Assembly (NCBI GenBank): GCA_964531735.1
Contig: CAZHGD010000006.1
Coordinates: 30,212 to 94,211 of the forward strand
Direction: 5' to 3'
Length of the DNA: 64,000 nt
Origin: CAZHGD01 sp964531735
Lineage (GTDB): Bacteria > Armatimonadota > UBA10988
Position numbers and translations under genes: made by a program
Part shown: positions 7,731-15,342 of the stretch, in pieces
How the letters are laid out: each line of letters starts with the position of its first letter
Numbering within the stretch: the stretch's first letter is position 1
The notes under the pieces: generated by a model
Told to the model about the DNA's origin: nothing
What the model saw: the letters and a program-made list of their open reading frames with translations, nothing else
Databases searched by the model: none

Positions 7731-10646
7731 ATGCGCGTGGGTCTGCTGGTGGTGCTGCTCGGGGTGGGTGGTTGCGCCGCGGCCGACCTGCCGCCGGCCG
7801 TGCGAGCCGAACTGCCGGCGGCGGCCACGGTGGTGGCCGGCTCATATCGCCAAGTGCGGCAGTGGGAAGCCGAGCTGCCGCAGAACCACCTGACCGGCCG
7901 GCGCGTCGATGACGCCACCGCCTCGGGTGGCGCCGCTTGGGAGGCCCTGGTGGGCCGCGATGCCAGCGACAAGGCGCTCCTCTACGGGCCGTATGTGGAA
8001 CTGCCGGCGGGCCGCTACCTGGCCCTGTTCCGAGCCAAGGCCACCGAGGCCGCCGAGGACGACGAGGTCGCCCGGCTCGACGCGGTGGTTCAGTTCGGCT
8101 CGCGGCCGCTGGCGCGGCGCGGACTGCTCAGCGGCGACCTGCGCACCGACGGGTGGGTCCAGGTGCCGCTGCTGTTCGACTACCCCGGGGGCAAGCTCGA
8201 ATGCCGGCTGTTCTGGAACGGCTACGCCGGCCTGCGGCTCGACTGCGTCACGCTCTACGCTGTCGAGGCGCCGCTGACCGGCGTGGCCACGCCGCGCGCG
8301 CCGCACCCAGCGCCGAGCGGCCGGCCCAGCGGCCTCACGGCACCCGACGAGCTGCGGCCGTACCCGGACATCTTCCCGCGCTCGAGCGCGCCGGCCCGCC
8401 GCCTGGTGGTGGCCGACCTGCGCCAGGCAGCGCCCGATGAGCGCTTGCTGCTGCTCAGCCTGCAAGGACTGGTCAACCGCGAGCGCCCGCGGCTGTACCT
8501 GGTCTTCGGCGACGCCGAAGCGCGGTGGCTCGACTGGCTGCAAACGCTCGGCTGGGCCGACGCGCCCGAGCGCGTGGCCGAGCCGTGGACGCTGGTGAAG
8601 CGCTTCGCCGACCGCTATCGCGGCCTGGTGGTGGTCGACCCGCGGCTGCCGGCGACGCGCAACGTCGCGACCATGGTGGCCGGCGTGCGCGACCTGCTGA
8701 TCGCGTCACCGCGCCTGGCCAAGCGACTGGGCCTGCCGGTGGTCGAAGACCTGCGCGGGCGGTTCCGCACCAACGTGGCCGCCTATCGCTGGTCGTTCGA
8801 GCAGTTGTGGCCACAGCTCGACCACCATGTGGTGGCGGTGCTCTGGCCCGACGAGGCCAGTGGCCTGCGCGACTACCTGGTGCAGCACCGGGTGTTCACC
8901 TTCTGGGTGAGCGGCCCGTTGGACGGTGTCGCGCCTGGCGGCGATCCCACGGCTGAGCTGCACCTCATGGAGGAACTGCTGGCGAAGATGCCACCCAACA
9001 CCCCGGCCATGGGCTTCCCCTGGGCCGGCGAAGACGTCGGCATCGGCGAAGGCGGCGGTGTGTCGCTGCTGGCCTGGTACGGCAAGTTCCTCGTCGGCTC
9101 GGTCGGCTGCAGCAACCTGACCGTACACAGCGGGTATCCCGTGCCCGAGGTGCAGCAGCGACGTCAGCCGGCGCCGCCACTCGACGCGCGCAAGGTCTAT
9201 GTGACCTGGCTCATGTCGGACGGCGACAACCTGCCGGTGCTCAGCCATGGCAACTTCCCGCAGCTCTGGGCCAGCCCGCAGCGGGGGCAGGTGCCCATCG
9301 CCTGGACCATGTCGCCCTGCGCACCGGTGCTGATGCCGGCGGTGGTGAACTGGTACCTGCAGCACGCCACGCCCAACGACGTGTTCGTCTCGGCGGTGTC
9401 GGGCATTGGCTACACCTACCCGGACCAGTACGCCGAGCGCTATGAGCCGGTCACGCGACAGCGGCTGTTCGACGGCTTCCTCGACCTGACGGCCGCCCAC
9501 GCGCCGCGCGCCGACCTGCGTTCGGCCTGGGTCATGGGGGTGCAGCAGCCGGAGCTGATCCGGCGCTACGCCGAGCGGTTGCCGTATCTGGAGGCGCTGT
9601 TCCCCGACTACGGCCAGACCGTGCGCAGCTACGACGCGGCGTTCTACGGCTCGGCGCGCGGTGTGCCGGTGTTCCACGCGGCGACCGGTTGGGATGAACA
9701 GGCCACGCGCGAGCAGCGGATCCAGCGCTTCGTCACCGACATCAGGCGCCTGACGCCGACCGAACGGCCGGCTTTCCTGCACGTGTTCATCTGGAACTGG
9801 GGCGCCGACCTGTCCATCTTGGCCGAGGTGCACCAGCGTCTCGGCGCCGACTACCAGGCGGTGCTGCCCGAGCAGTTGGCCGGTCTGGCGCGCCAGCACC
9901 TGGCCAGCAGTCAGGTGCTGCTGCGTTCGCCGCGGTCGGCCGTGGCCCTGGCTGGGCGCCGGCTGCAGTTCGAGGCCGAAGCGCGCAACAGCACGGCCCA
10001 GGCCCTGAGCGCCAAGGCCACCGTCGAGGGCCTCAAGGGCGGCACGGTGTCACCAGCCGAGGGCGTGGTACCGGCCTACGGCGCGCTGTCGCTGGCGGTC
10101 ACCGGCGAGCCGACCGGGCGAGTGTGCCGCGTGACGGTGAGCGGGCCGTATGGTCAGCGCACGGCCGACGTCAGCTTGCAGTTGCTGCCGGTCGCCGAAG
10201 TGGGCGGCCAACTGCCCGACCGGCCGCTGTCGTTCGTCGAACGCTTCGCGGCCTCGGGCCTGGCGCATCGGGCGGGGCAGGCGGCGCCCGACCAGGGGGC
10301 GTTGGCCGGTGACACCTGGACGGCGACCGCCGGCCAGACGGCCACGGGCCACATCGTCTTCGGGCCGTACCGGCCGACGCCGGCCGGCCGCTACCTGGTC
10401 ATCTTCCGGCTCAAGCGCACCGGGCCGGGCGATGGTCTGCTCTTGAAGCTGGACACCGCGGTCGGTGGCGGCGGCGTGCCGTCCAGTTCGCAGCGCGATG
10501 TGCGCGCCGGCGAGCTGCCGCCCGGCGAGTGGCGGTGTCTGCCGCTGCTCTGCGAGCACCCTGGCGGCGCTCTGGAGACGCGCGTGTTCTGGACCGGCGC
10601 GGCCTCGGTGGCCATCGACAGCGTCGTGCTCTGGCGGGTGCGCTGA
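7731..10646 (+). CDS. GxGYxYP-family lipoprotein with two similar flanking beta domains
   Basis: The ATG at 7731 has GGAGGG upstream and starts a lipoprotein signal peptide with lipobox Leu-Gly-Val-Gly-Gly-Cys, so the 971-aa protein is probably anchored in a membrane. The central region (about residues 220-720) has the family signature GIGYTYP at residues 558-564, plus 'YVTWLMSDGDNLP' and 'GFPWAGEDVGIGEGGGVSLL'. GxGYxYP proteins are putative glycoside hydrolases without a known reaction. An N-terminal domain ('GPYVELPAGRYLALFRAK' to 'GYAGLRLDCVTLYAV') and a C-terminal domain ('GPYRPTPAGRYLVIFRLK' to 'SVAIDSVVLWRV') resemble each other and look like carbohydrate-binding beta-sandwiches bracketing the core. 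It is the last gene of the 3598-10646 run and ends at a convergent hairpin. Confidence 0.85.
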   Translation: MRVGLLVVLLGVGGCAAADLPPAVRAELPAAATVVAGSYRQVRQWEAELPQNHLTGRRVDDATASGGAAWEALVGRDASDKALLYGPYVELPAGRYLALFRAKATEAAEDDEVARLDAVVQFGSRPLARRGLLSGDLRTDGWVQVPLLFDYPGGKLECRLFWNGYAGLRLDCVTLYAVEAPLTGVATPRAPHPAPSGRPSGLTAPDELRPYPDIFPRSSAPARRLVVADLRQAAPDERLLLLSLQGLVNRERPRLYLVFGDAEARWLDWLQTLGWADAPERVAEPWTLVKRFADRYRGLVVVDPRLPATRNVATMVAGVRDLLIASPRLAKRLGLPVVEDLRGRFRTNVAAYRWSFEQLWPQLDHHVVAVLWPDEASGLRDYLVQHRVFTFWVSGPLDGVAPGGDPTAELHLMEELLAKMPPNTPAMGFPWAGEDVGIGEGGGVSLLAWYGKFLVGSVGCSNLTVHSGYPVPEVQQRRQPAPPLDARKVYVTWLMSDGDNLPVLSHGNFPQLWASPQRGQVPIAWTMSPCAPVLMPAVVNWYLQHATPNDVFVSAVSGIGYTYPDQYAERYEPVTRQRLFDGFLDLTAAHAPRADLRSAWVMGVQQPELIRRYAERLPYLEALFPDYGQTVRSYDAAFYGSARGVPVFHAATGWDEQATREQRIQRFVTDIRRLTPTERPAFLHVFIWNWGADLSILAEVHQRLGADYQAVLPEQLAGLARQHLASSQVLLRSPRSAVALAGRRLQFEAEARNSTAQALSAKATVEGLKGGTVSPAEGVVPAYGALSLAVTGEPTGRVCRVTVSGPYGQRTADVSLQLLPVAEVGGQLPDRPLSFVERFAASGLAHRAGQAAPDQGALAGDTWTATAGQTATGHIVFGPYRPTPAGRYLVIFRLKRTGPGDGLLLKLDTAVGGGGVPSSSQRDVRAGELPPGEWRCLPLLCEHPGGALETRVFWTGAASVAIDSVVLWRVR

Positions 10647-10665
10647 CGTCGGCCGCCAGCGCACC
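10637..10665. terminator. Hairpin between convergent genes
   Basis: GGTGCGCT (10637-10644) pairs with AGCGCACC (10658-10665) over a 13-nt loop. It spans the stop of the GxGYxYP gene and lies before the end of the convergent ceramidase-like gene. There is no U-tract. Confidence 0.45.
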
Positions 10666-10686
10666 TGAGCCGCCGCCACACGGTCG

Positions 10687-12138
10687 CTAGCTCGCGAACA
10701 ACTCGCCAATCGTGGTCAGCGTCTCCTCGACCAGTACCTGACCGCCCTCCGAGCCGATCTCGTTGCAGTAGACGCCGGCGCCGTAGCTGCGGCCGGCTTC
10801 GGAGCGGGCCGTCGGCAGATACGTGCCGGTGTAGGCGCCGCCGGCGGCCAGTTGCACGACAAACGTCTGCACCGCGGCGCTGCGAGCCTTCATACGCACG
10901 CCGTAGTCCAGGTACAGCTCGAAGCGGTTGGTGGCGAAGGCGACGTCGCCGAGGCGGACGACGTGGATGACCTCGGTGCTGGTCGGCTGCGCCTGCTGGC
11001 GCTCGTAGCGGGCGATGACGCGGCGGCAGCGGTTGGCGGCCACGAACCGGCAGGACTCCTCACGGGCGTCGGCCGGCTGTTGGGCCTCCCAGTGGGCCAG
11101 GTCGGCTTTGGCCTGGGCGTACTCGTCATCGCTGACGCGACGCACCGGCACGGCGATCTCACGCCGGATGACCCGCAGGGGCACCTCGTGGCGCAGGTCG
11201 GTGGTGGCCACCGGCAGCACTTCGGCGACGGTGCTGGCCAGCCGGCGGGCGATCTCGGTGCGGGAGCTGTTCCCGCGCAAGGCCAACATGCGCTCCTCGG
11301 CCCGCTTGTAGTAGAGCAGGTGCGGTGACTGGTCGCCGGCGGCGCTGCACTGACCGAGCACCTGGACCTGCTCGCCGAGTTGCGCCTTGATGGCCAGGCG
11401 CACGTCATGCCAGAAGTCGGCCGAGACCTGGCTGATGCCCTCGGTCTCCTGCGACGGGCAGGCCAGGTTGACCACCACGCCGGTCAACCGGCCGTCGGCG
11501 TCAGTGCAGTAGAGCAGGTCCACGCTGTGGTCGGCATGGCCTTCGACGTGGCTGAACAACGGGTCATTGGTGTTGCCGTACATCCGGGTGTGGCCGTCGG
11601 TGGCGCCGCCTGGGAACGCGCGATAGCCCGGTCGCTGCGACAGGTCGTCGGAGTACGCGGTGCGGCGGTTGTGGCCGATCACTGCGTGGCCGAGGCCCCA
11701 CGCCACCGCGCCCGGCGCGCGGCTCTGCCAGGCGATGGCGACCGCGTCGGCGACGCCGGCGACGAACACCTCGGCGTACTCGGTCGGCGTCATCACCTCG
11801 GGTGCGTCCGGTGGGAAACACCCGTCGGTGATCACCGGCGAGGTGTGCGTGTGGGTCGCGTGGAGCACGAGCGCCTCGGGACGGAGGTCCGGGCAGCGTT
11901 CGGCCACGGCGGCCTGGCAACGTGCCAGAATGGTCGCTGGGATGGTGCAGCGGTCGCAGGCCACGAAGACGACGTGGGCCTCCGGATCGGCCTCCGACTG
12001 CAGTGCCAGGGCGGTCACGGTCAGCGGGTCGAGGACCTGCGTCGCGATCCGTGCATGAAACTGTCCGTAGAGGTTGGCCGGCCGATCCGGCGTGACGTCT
12101 GCGTTGCCCCAGCCGATGAGCAACTTGCCCGCTGCCAT
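10687..12138 (-). CDS. Neutral ceramidase-like hydrolase, paralogue 2
   Basis: The 483-aa protein carries ceramidase N-domain features: 'IGWGNADVTPDRP' at the start, a Zn-type loop 'VLHATHTHTSPVITDG', 'VVVNLACPSQETEG' and, in place of the usual GDV/GDI motif, 'QCSAAGDQSPH'. No signal peptide is present. Two starts compete: ATG at 12138, and an in-frame GTG at 12144 that sits 6 nt after AGGAGG and is better spaced for initiation. The gene diverges from the DUF4091 gene at 12274, so the 135 nt between them probably hold both promoters. It is the most diverged of the four paralogues, with a longer middle section. A Zn-dependent amidase or esterase role on a glycan-linked substrate is likely, but the substrate is unknown. 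Confidence 0.75.
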   Translation of the reverse strand: MAAGKLLIGWGNADVTPDRPANLYGQFHARIATQVLDPLTVTALALQSEADPEAHVVFVACDRCTIPATILARCQAAVAERCPDLRPEALVLHATHTHTSPVITDGCFPPDAPEVMTPTEYAEVFVAGVADAVAIAWQSRAPGAVAWGLGHAVIGHNRRTAYSDDLSQRPGYRAFPGGATDGHTRMYGNTNDPLFSHVEGHADHSVDLLYCTDADGRLTGVVVNLACPSQETEGISQVSADFWHDVRLAIKAQLGEQVQVLGQCSAAGDQSPHLLYYKRAEERMLALRGNSSRTEIARRLASTVAEVLPVATTDLRHEVPLRVIRREIAVPVRRVSDDEYAQAKADLAHWEAQQPADAREESCRFVAANRCRRVIARYERQQAQPTSTEVIHVVRLGDVAFATNRFELYLDYGVRMKARSAAVQTFVVQLAAGGAYTGTYLPTARSEAGRSYGAGVYCNEIGSEGGQVLVEETLTTIGELFAS

Positions 12139-12185
12139 TGCCACAATGGTCCTCCTGCCCGCCACCGGCGGGTGCATCGGGCTCC

Positions 12186-12253
12186 GCTTCGCGCCGGAGT
12201 CGCCAAGACCTGCCCGTGGTCGCGGAAGGTCTGCACCGGGCGCGCCGCGAAGC
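12186..12253 (+). promoter_or_regulatory. Nested inverted repeats in the leader of the DUF4091 gene
   Basis: GCTTCGCG (12186-12193) can pair with CGCGAAGC (12246-12253), and AGACCT (12206-12211) with AGGTCT (12227-12232) inside it. The structure ends 20 nt before the ATG at 12274 and fills much of the divergent intergenic region. It could be a leader structure or an operator. No known riboswitch class is recognised. Confidence 0.3.
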
Positions 12254-12273
12254 TGGCCGAGGTGAGAAGAGCC

Positions 12274-14463
12274 ATGGTCTGTCGTGGGCTTGGTCTGCTC
12301 GGTCTGTTGGTGTCGCTCGGTGTGGCGCGGGCCGCCGAACCGGTGAACCTGGTGCGCAATCCCGGGTTCGAGGACGCGGTGGCCGGCGGGGTGGTGCCGC
12401 ACTGGCAGGTGCCCGCGGCACCGTTCGGCGCGCTCGATGGCGAGGTGGCGCACACCGGCACACACAGCCTGCGGTTGGGCACCAAAGCGAGCTCGTTCGT
12501 GACCTGCTTCGGCGCGCCCATCACGGTCAAGCCGGCCACGCGCTACAAGGTGACCTGGTGGTGCCGCACAGCCGGCATGCGCCAGGCGCGGGCGTATGTG
12601 TGGTTGCAGACCAACCGGGCACAGCGCGTCATGGCGGACGACAGCCAGTCGGCGACGACCGACTGGACCCAGCACTGGGCGGAGTACCTGACCGCCGCCG
12701 ACGAGACGACCATCCAGCCGGTGGCGACCACGCATGACGTGGGTGGCGAACCCAGTCGGGCGTGGTTCGACGACCTCGGCATCTACGAGGGCAGCTTCCC
12801 GGCCGCGCAGGAGGCCGCCTACCAGGCGCGGTTGCGTCGGCGGGCGGGCCTCTTCGACACCGCGACCGTGCTGGTCCGCTCGCCGCAGTTCACGGTCTGG
12901 GCCGACGAGCTGAGCGCACGGATCTACCGCGAGGACGGCGTGCCGGCCACGGCGCCGCCGGCGGCCGCGGTGCCGTTGAGCGCCGCGCGCAACGAGACCG
13001 TCTACCACCAGGTGGCGATCCGCCCCGGTGAGACGTTGCCGGCCGTGACGCTGGTCCCGAGCGATCTGGCCGGGCCGGGCACGATTCCGGCGGCGAGTGT
13101 CCAGTGGTGGCCGGTTGGCTTCGCCAATGTGAAGACCGTCCACCGGCCCGGCACGCGGCTGGGTCAGGTGCCCGACCCGTTGTGGCCGGCGGCGCCCACC
13201 GCAGCCTCCTCCGGACTCAACACGCCGTTCCTGATCGGCGTCAGCGTGCCCGCCGACGCTCGCGCCGGCGACTACCGCGGCACGGTGGCGGTGCAGTCCA
13301 ACGGGCGCCACCTGGCCGACATCCCGTTGGCTCTGCACGTGTCCGACTTCGCGCTGCCGGCCGACCCGACGTTCCGGACGCTGATCACCTTCGACGCCGG
13401 CTCGGTGGCGCGCTTCGACCGCCGGCCGGTGGGCGACGTGGAGCGCGACATCTGCCGGGTGCTGGCCGCGCACGGCGTTCGTGGCCTCGGCGCGACCGTG
13501 ACCGCCGCGGCGCGGATCGTCGACGGCCGGGTGGTCTGTGACTTCACCGCCATGGATGCGCGGATCGAGTGGTGCCTGACCAACCTGCGGTTCAACGCCT
13601 TCTTCCTCGGGCCATGCTTTGGCGGCGGCACGAGCGAAGGCTGGCAGGCTCATCACAAGTGGCTGGGGCTGGAGCCGCTATCGCCCGAGTTCCGGCGCTT
13701 GTTCCCCGAGTACCTGCGCCAGGTCGGCGCGCACTTGCGGGCCAAGGGCTGGCTCGACAAAGCCTACCTCTACCTGTGGGACGAACCGGAGCCCGACTAC
13801 TTCGACAAGGTGGTGGAGCTACAGAAGCTCGCGCTGCAAGGCGACCCGGGCTTCAAGATCTGGGAGACGACGAGTCCGAGCCACCGGGCCTTCTGGAACG
13901 TGGTGAAGGCCTGGTCTGTGCCGTTCGGGCGGCCGCACTTCGTCGAGGAGGACGTGGCCGCGCGGCGGGTGGCGGGTGACGAGATCTGGGTCTACAACAT
14001 CCCGGCGTCGCTGGAGATCGCTCCGGCGCAGCATCGCCTGTGGTTCTGGCAGGCCGCGCGCTACGGCGCGATGGGTGCGCAGCTCTGGAACGTGACCTTC
14101 TACCACGGCATCGACCCGTGGGAGACCATCACCCCCGCGCCGTACCCGGTGGGGCGCAACCGCAGTTCGCTCTACTACTACGATGCCGGCGAGGCCATCC
14201 TGCTCTACCCGAACCCCCACGGCGGCCTGCCGCTGGCGAGTCTGCGGCTCAAGCTGCTGCAGAAGGGCCTGGACGACTACGAGTACCTGCACCTGTACGA
14301 GCAGGCGCTGACTCGCACCGGTGCCGCCAACGCCGTCGCCCAGGCCCGCACCGCGGCGAGTGCGCTGGTGCATGACCTGGGCGACTGTGATCTGGATCCG
14401 CGGGCCTTGCAGCGGGCACGCGACCAACTGGCGTCCGCGATCGAACAGGCGGGCCGGCGCTGA
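12274..14463 (+). CDS. Secreted DUF4091 glycosidase-like protein with N-terminal carbohydrate-binding domain
   Basis: The start at 12274 follows a GAGGTGAGAAG and begins a clear signal peptide ('LGLLGLLVSLGVARA'). Residues about 25-165 begin 'NLVRNPGFEDAVAGG' and include 'AHTGTHSLRLG', the pattern of CBM4/9/22-like modules. A linker and a beta domain ('GDYRGTVAV') lead to a (beta/alpha)-barrel-like part with 'KAYLYLWDEPEPDYFD', and the C-terminus has 'LRLKLLQKGLDDYEYLHLYE', the DUF4091 hallmark. DUF4091 proteins are clan GH-A-like putative glycosidases. The 729-aa protein is probably periplasmic or outer-membrane associated. It is divergent from the second ceramidase-like gene and ends 2 nt before the convergent 14466 gene. 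Confidence 0.85.
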   Translation: MVCRGLGLLGLLVSLGVARAAEPVNLVRNPGFEDAVAGGVVPHWQVPAAPFGALDGEVAHTGTHSLRLGTKASSFVTCFGAPITVKPATRYKVTWWCRTAGMRQARAYVWLQTNRAQRVMADDSQSATTDWTQHWAEYLTAADETTIQPVATTHDVGGEPSRAWFDDLGIYEGSFPAAQEAAYQARLRRRAGLFDTATVLVRSPQFTVWADELSARIYREDGVPATAPPAAAVPLSAARNETVYHQVAIRPGETLPAVTLVPSDLAGPGTIPAASVQWWPVGFANVKTVHRPGTRLGQVPDPLWPAAPTAASSGLNTPFLIGVSVPADARAGDYRGTVAVQSNGRHLADIPLALHVSDFALPADPTFRTLITFDAGSVARFDRRPVGDVERDICRVLAAHGVRGLGATVTAAARIVDGRVVCDFTAMDARIEWCLTNLRFNAFFLGPCFGGGTSEGWQAHHKWLGLEPLSPEFRRLFPEYLRQVGAHLRAKGWLDKAYLYLWDEPEPDYFDKVVELQKLALQGDPGFKIWETTSPSHRAFWNVVKAWSVPFGRPHFVEEDVAARRVAGDEIWVYNIPASLEIAPAQHRLWFWQAARYGAMGAQLWNVTFYHGIDPWETITPAPYPVGRNRSSLYYYDAGEAILLYPNPHGGLPLASLRLKLLQKGLDDYEYLHLYEQALTRTGAANAVAQARTAASALVHDLGDCDLDPRALQRARDQLASAIEQAGRR

Positions 14464-14481
14464 GGCTAGCCGCCGGCCTGC
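14449..14481. terminator. Bidirectional hairpin across two convergent stops
   Basis: GCGGGCCGGCG (14449-14459) pairs with CGCCGGCCTGC (14471-14481), 11 bp with one G-U, around an 11-nt loop that contains the two stop codons. No U-tract follows on either strand. Confidence 0.5.
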
Positions 14482-14969
14482 TTGAGCTCTTTCTCCAGAG
14501 CGTCACCGTCGGCGCAGATCTTCTCGACCTTGCCGCTGCCGACGCTGACGAACAGCGCCTTCATGTCCTCGGGCAGGCCCCACTCGTCGAGCTCGCCGGC
14601 GGGCACCACGGCGACCGGCATGGTCAGCCCGGCCTTCTTGACGAACTCCGCCACCGCCGCGTCGTGCTCGTGCGGAGCGACCATCACCAGCACGGCGTTG
14701 CTCGGCTTGTCCGGCTTGTCGACCGCGCGGTGGACCGCCTCGATACAGGCCACCAGCTTGGCGGCATTGGCGTCGGTCAGGCCGTTGAGGGTGGCAAACA
14801 CGAGGCCGCATTCGCCCTTCGACGTTTTGACGATATCGTAGGCGTCACCGTCGCGGTTCACCGGCTTGATTGTCAGCGACGGCGCCGGGTCACCGAGCTT
14901 GATGGCCCAGGCCGCCCCGCACACCAGCATCAGCCCGGCCAGTCCGAGCGCCCACGCTTTGCGCATCAT
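14466..14969 (-). CDS. Secreted thioredoxin-like protein without redox cysteines
   Basis: The 167-aa protein has a signal peptide ('KAWALGLAGLMLVCGAAWA') and then 'IKLGDPAPSLTI', the typical opening of AhpC/TSA and TlpA-type thioredoxin folds. In redoxins a CxxC or peroxidatic Cys follows at about residue 45-50; here the position reads 'GECGLVFATLNGLTD', and later Cys residues are not in a CxxC arrangement. 'MPVAVVPAGELDEWGLPEDMKALFV' resembles the segment around the cis-Pro, without its catalytic context. It is likely periplasmic and probably not a thiol-disulfide enzyme, perhaps a binding or chaperone-like variant. AGGAG 5 nt upstream supports ATG 14969; an adjacent ATG at 14966 is possible. 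It ends 2 nt from the DUF4091 gene and has no clear partner. Confidence 0.6.
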   Translation of the reverse strand: MMRKAWALGLAGLMLVCGAAWAIKLGDPAPSLTIKPVNRDGDAYDIVKTSKGECGLVFATLNGLTDANAAKLVACIEAVHRAVDKPDKPSNAVLVMVAPHEHDAAVAEFVKKAGLTMPVAVVPAGELDEWGLPEDMKALFVSVGSGKVEKICADGDALEKELKQAGG

Positions 14970-14987
14970 TCATGCTCCTGCGCGCGA

Positions 14988-14996
14988 TGCTATCAT
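14988..14996 (+). promoter_or_regulatory. Extended -10 promoter element upstream of the helicase leader
   Basis: TGCTATCAT matches an extended -10 (TGn plus TATCAT). It is the only AT-rich element between the divergent gene at 14969 and the helicase. Transcription from about 15003 would give a leader of over 300 nt. No good -35 box is visible, as is allowed for extended -10 promoters. Confidence 0.4.
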
Positions 14997-15002
14997 GACT
15001 CC

Positions 15003-15338
15003 GTGGACCTGTCTTTGCGCCGGAGTTACGCGCCGCAGACAGCGGGCTGGCCGCTTGGCGTCACATCGGTGGCTTGCCGGGCTAGCCGACCCGTGGTATC
15101 GTGGTCGCTGTCGTCCGGTGACGGTGGCGCAAGCCGCGCGGTCGCCGCGACGCCCGCTCCGTTCGCAGAAAGTGGCGGAGCCGCAGGGCGGAAGCGCATC
15201 CGCCACGCCCCTTCCCATCATCTTCCATCAGCCTCGTCGCGTCGTGGTGCGCTGCGGCCTTCGCCGAGTTCGGCGAGCGTCGGTCCCGCGTCTGAGCAGG
15301 AGCCGTCCGATGGGACCAGACGCAGAAAGCAGTGCCGT
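15003..15338 (+). promoter_or_regulatory. Long 5' leader of the DEAD-box helicase gene with mutually exclusive stems
   Basis: The 369 nt between 14969 and 15339 hold no convincing gene other than the 10-codon ORF at 15310. Near 15172-15206, GTGGCGGA (15172-15179) can pair with TCCGCCAC (15199-15206), or GGCGGA (15187-15192) can pair with TCCGCC (15199-15204). The two foldings exclude each other. Long structured leaders are known for cold-regulated DEAD-box genes such as E. coli deaD, so a similar role is possible here. The rest of the stretch shows nothing I can identify. Confidence 0.35.
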
Positions 15339-15342
15339 TTGA
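15310..15342 (+). CDS. Ten-codon upstream ORF overlapping the helicase start
   Basis: ATG at 15310 lies 6 nt after an AGGAG and encodes MGPDAESSAV before TGA at 15340-15342. The stop overlaps the proposed TTG start of the helicase in TTGA (15339-15342), a typical translational-coupling arrangement. The helicase's own TTG has no good ribosome binding site, so re-initiation from this ORF may be how it is translated. The alternative is a one-base loss in the TTT run at 15338-15340: one extra T would join this ORF in frame to the helicase, making it the true N-terminus. Confidence 0.5.
   Translation: MGPDAESSAV

Noticed and set aside
11380..12273. Extension of the DUF4091 gene upstream of 12274
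   Set aside because: The frame stays open but lies opposite the ceramidase-like gene, has a Gly/Arg/Val-rich composition without a domain, and the signal peptide begins at 12274.
14664..15338. N-terminal extension of the DEAD-box helicase
   Set aside because: The extension is opposite the 14466 gene at first and then Ser/Arg/Ala-rich without similarity; the Q motif fits a start at 15339.
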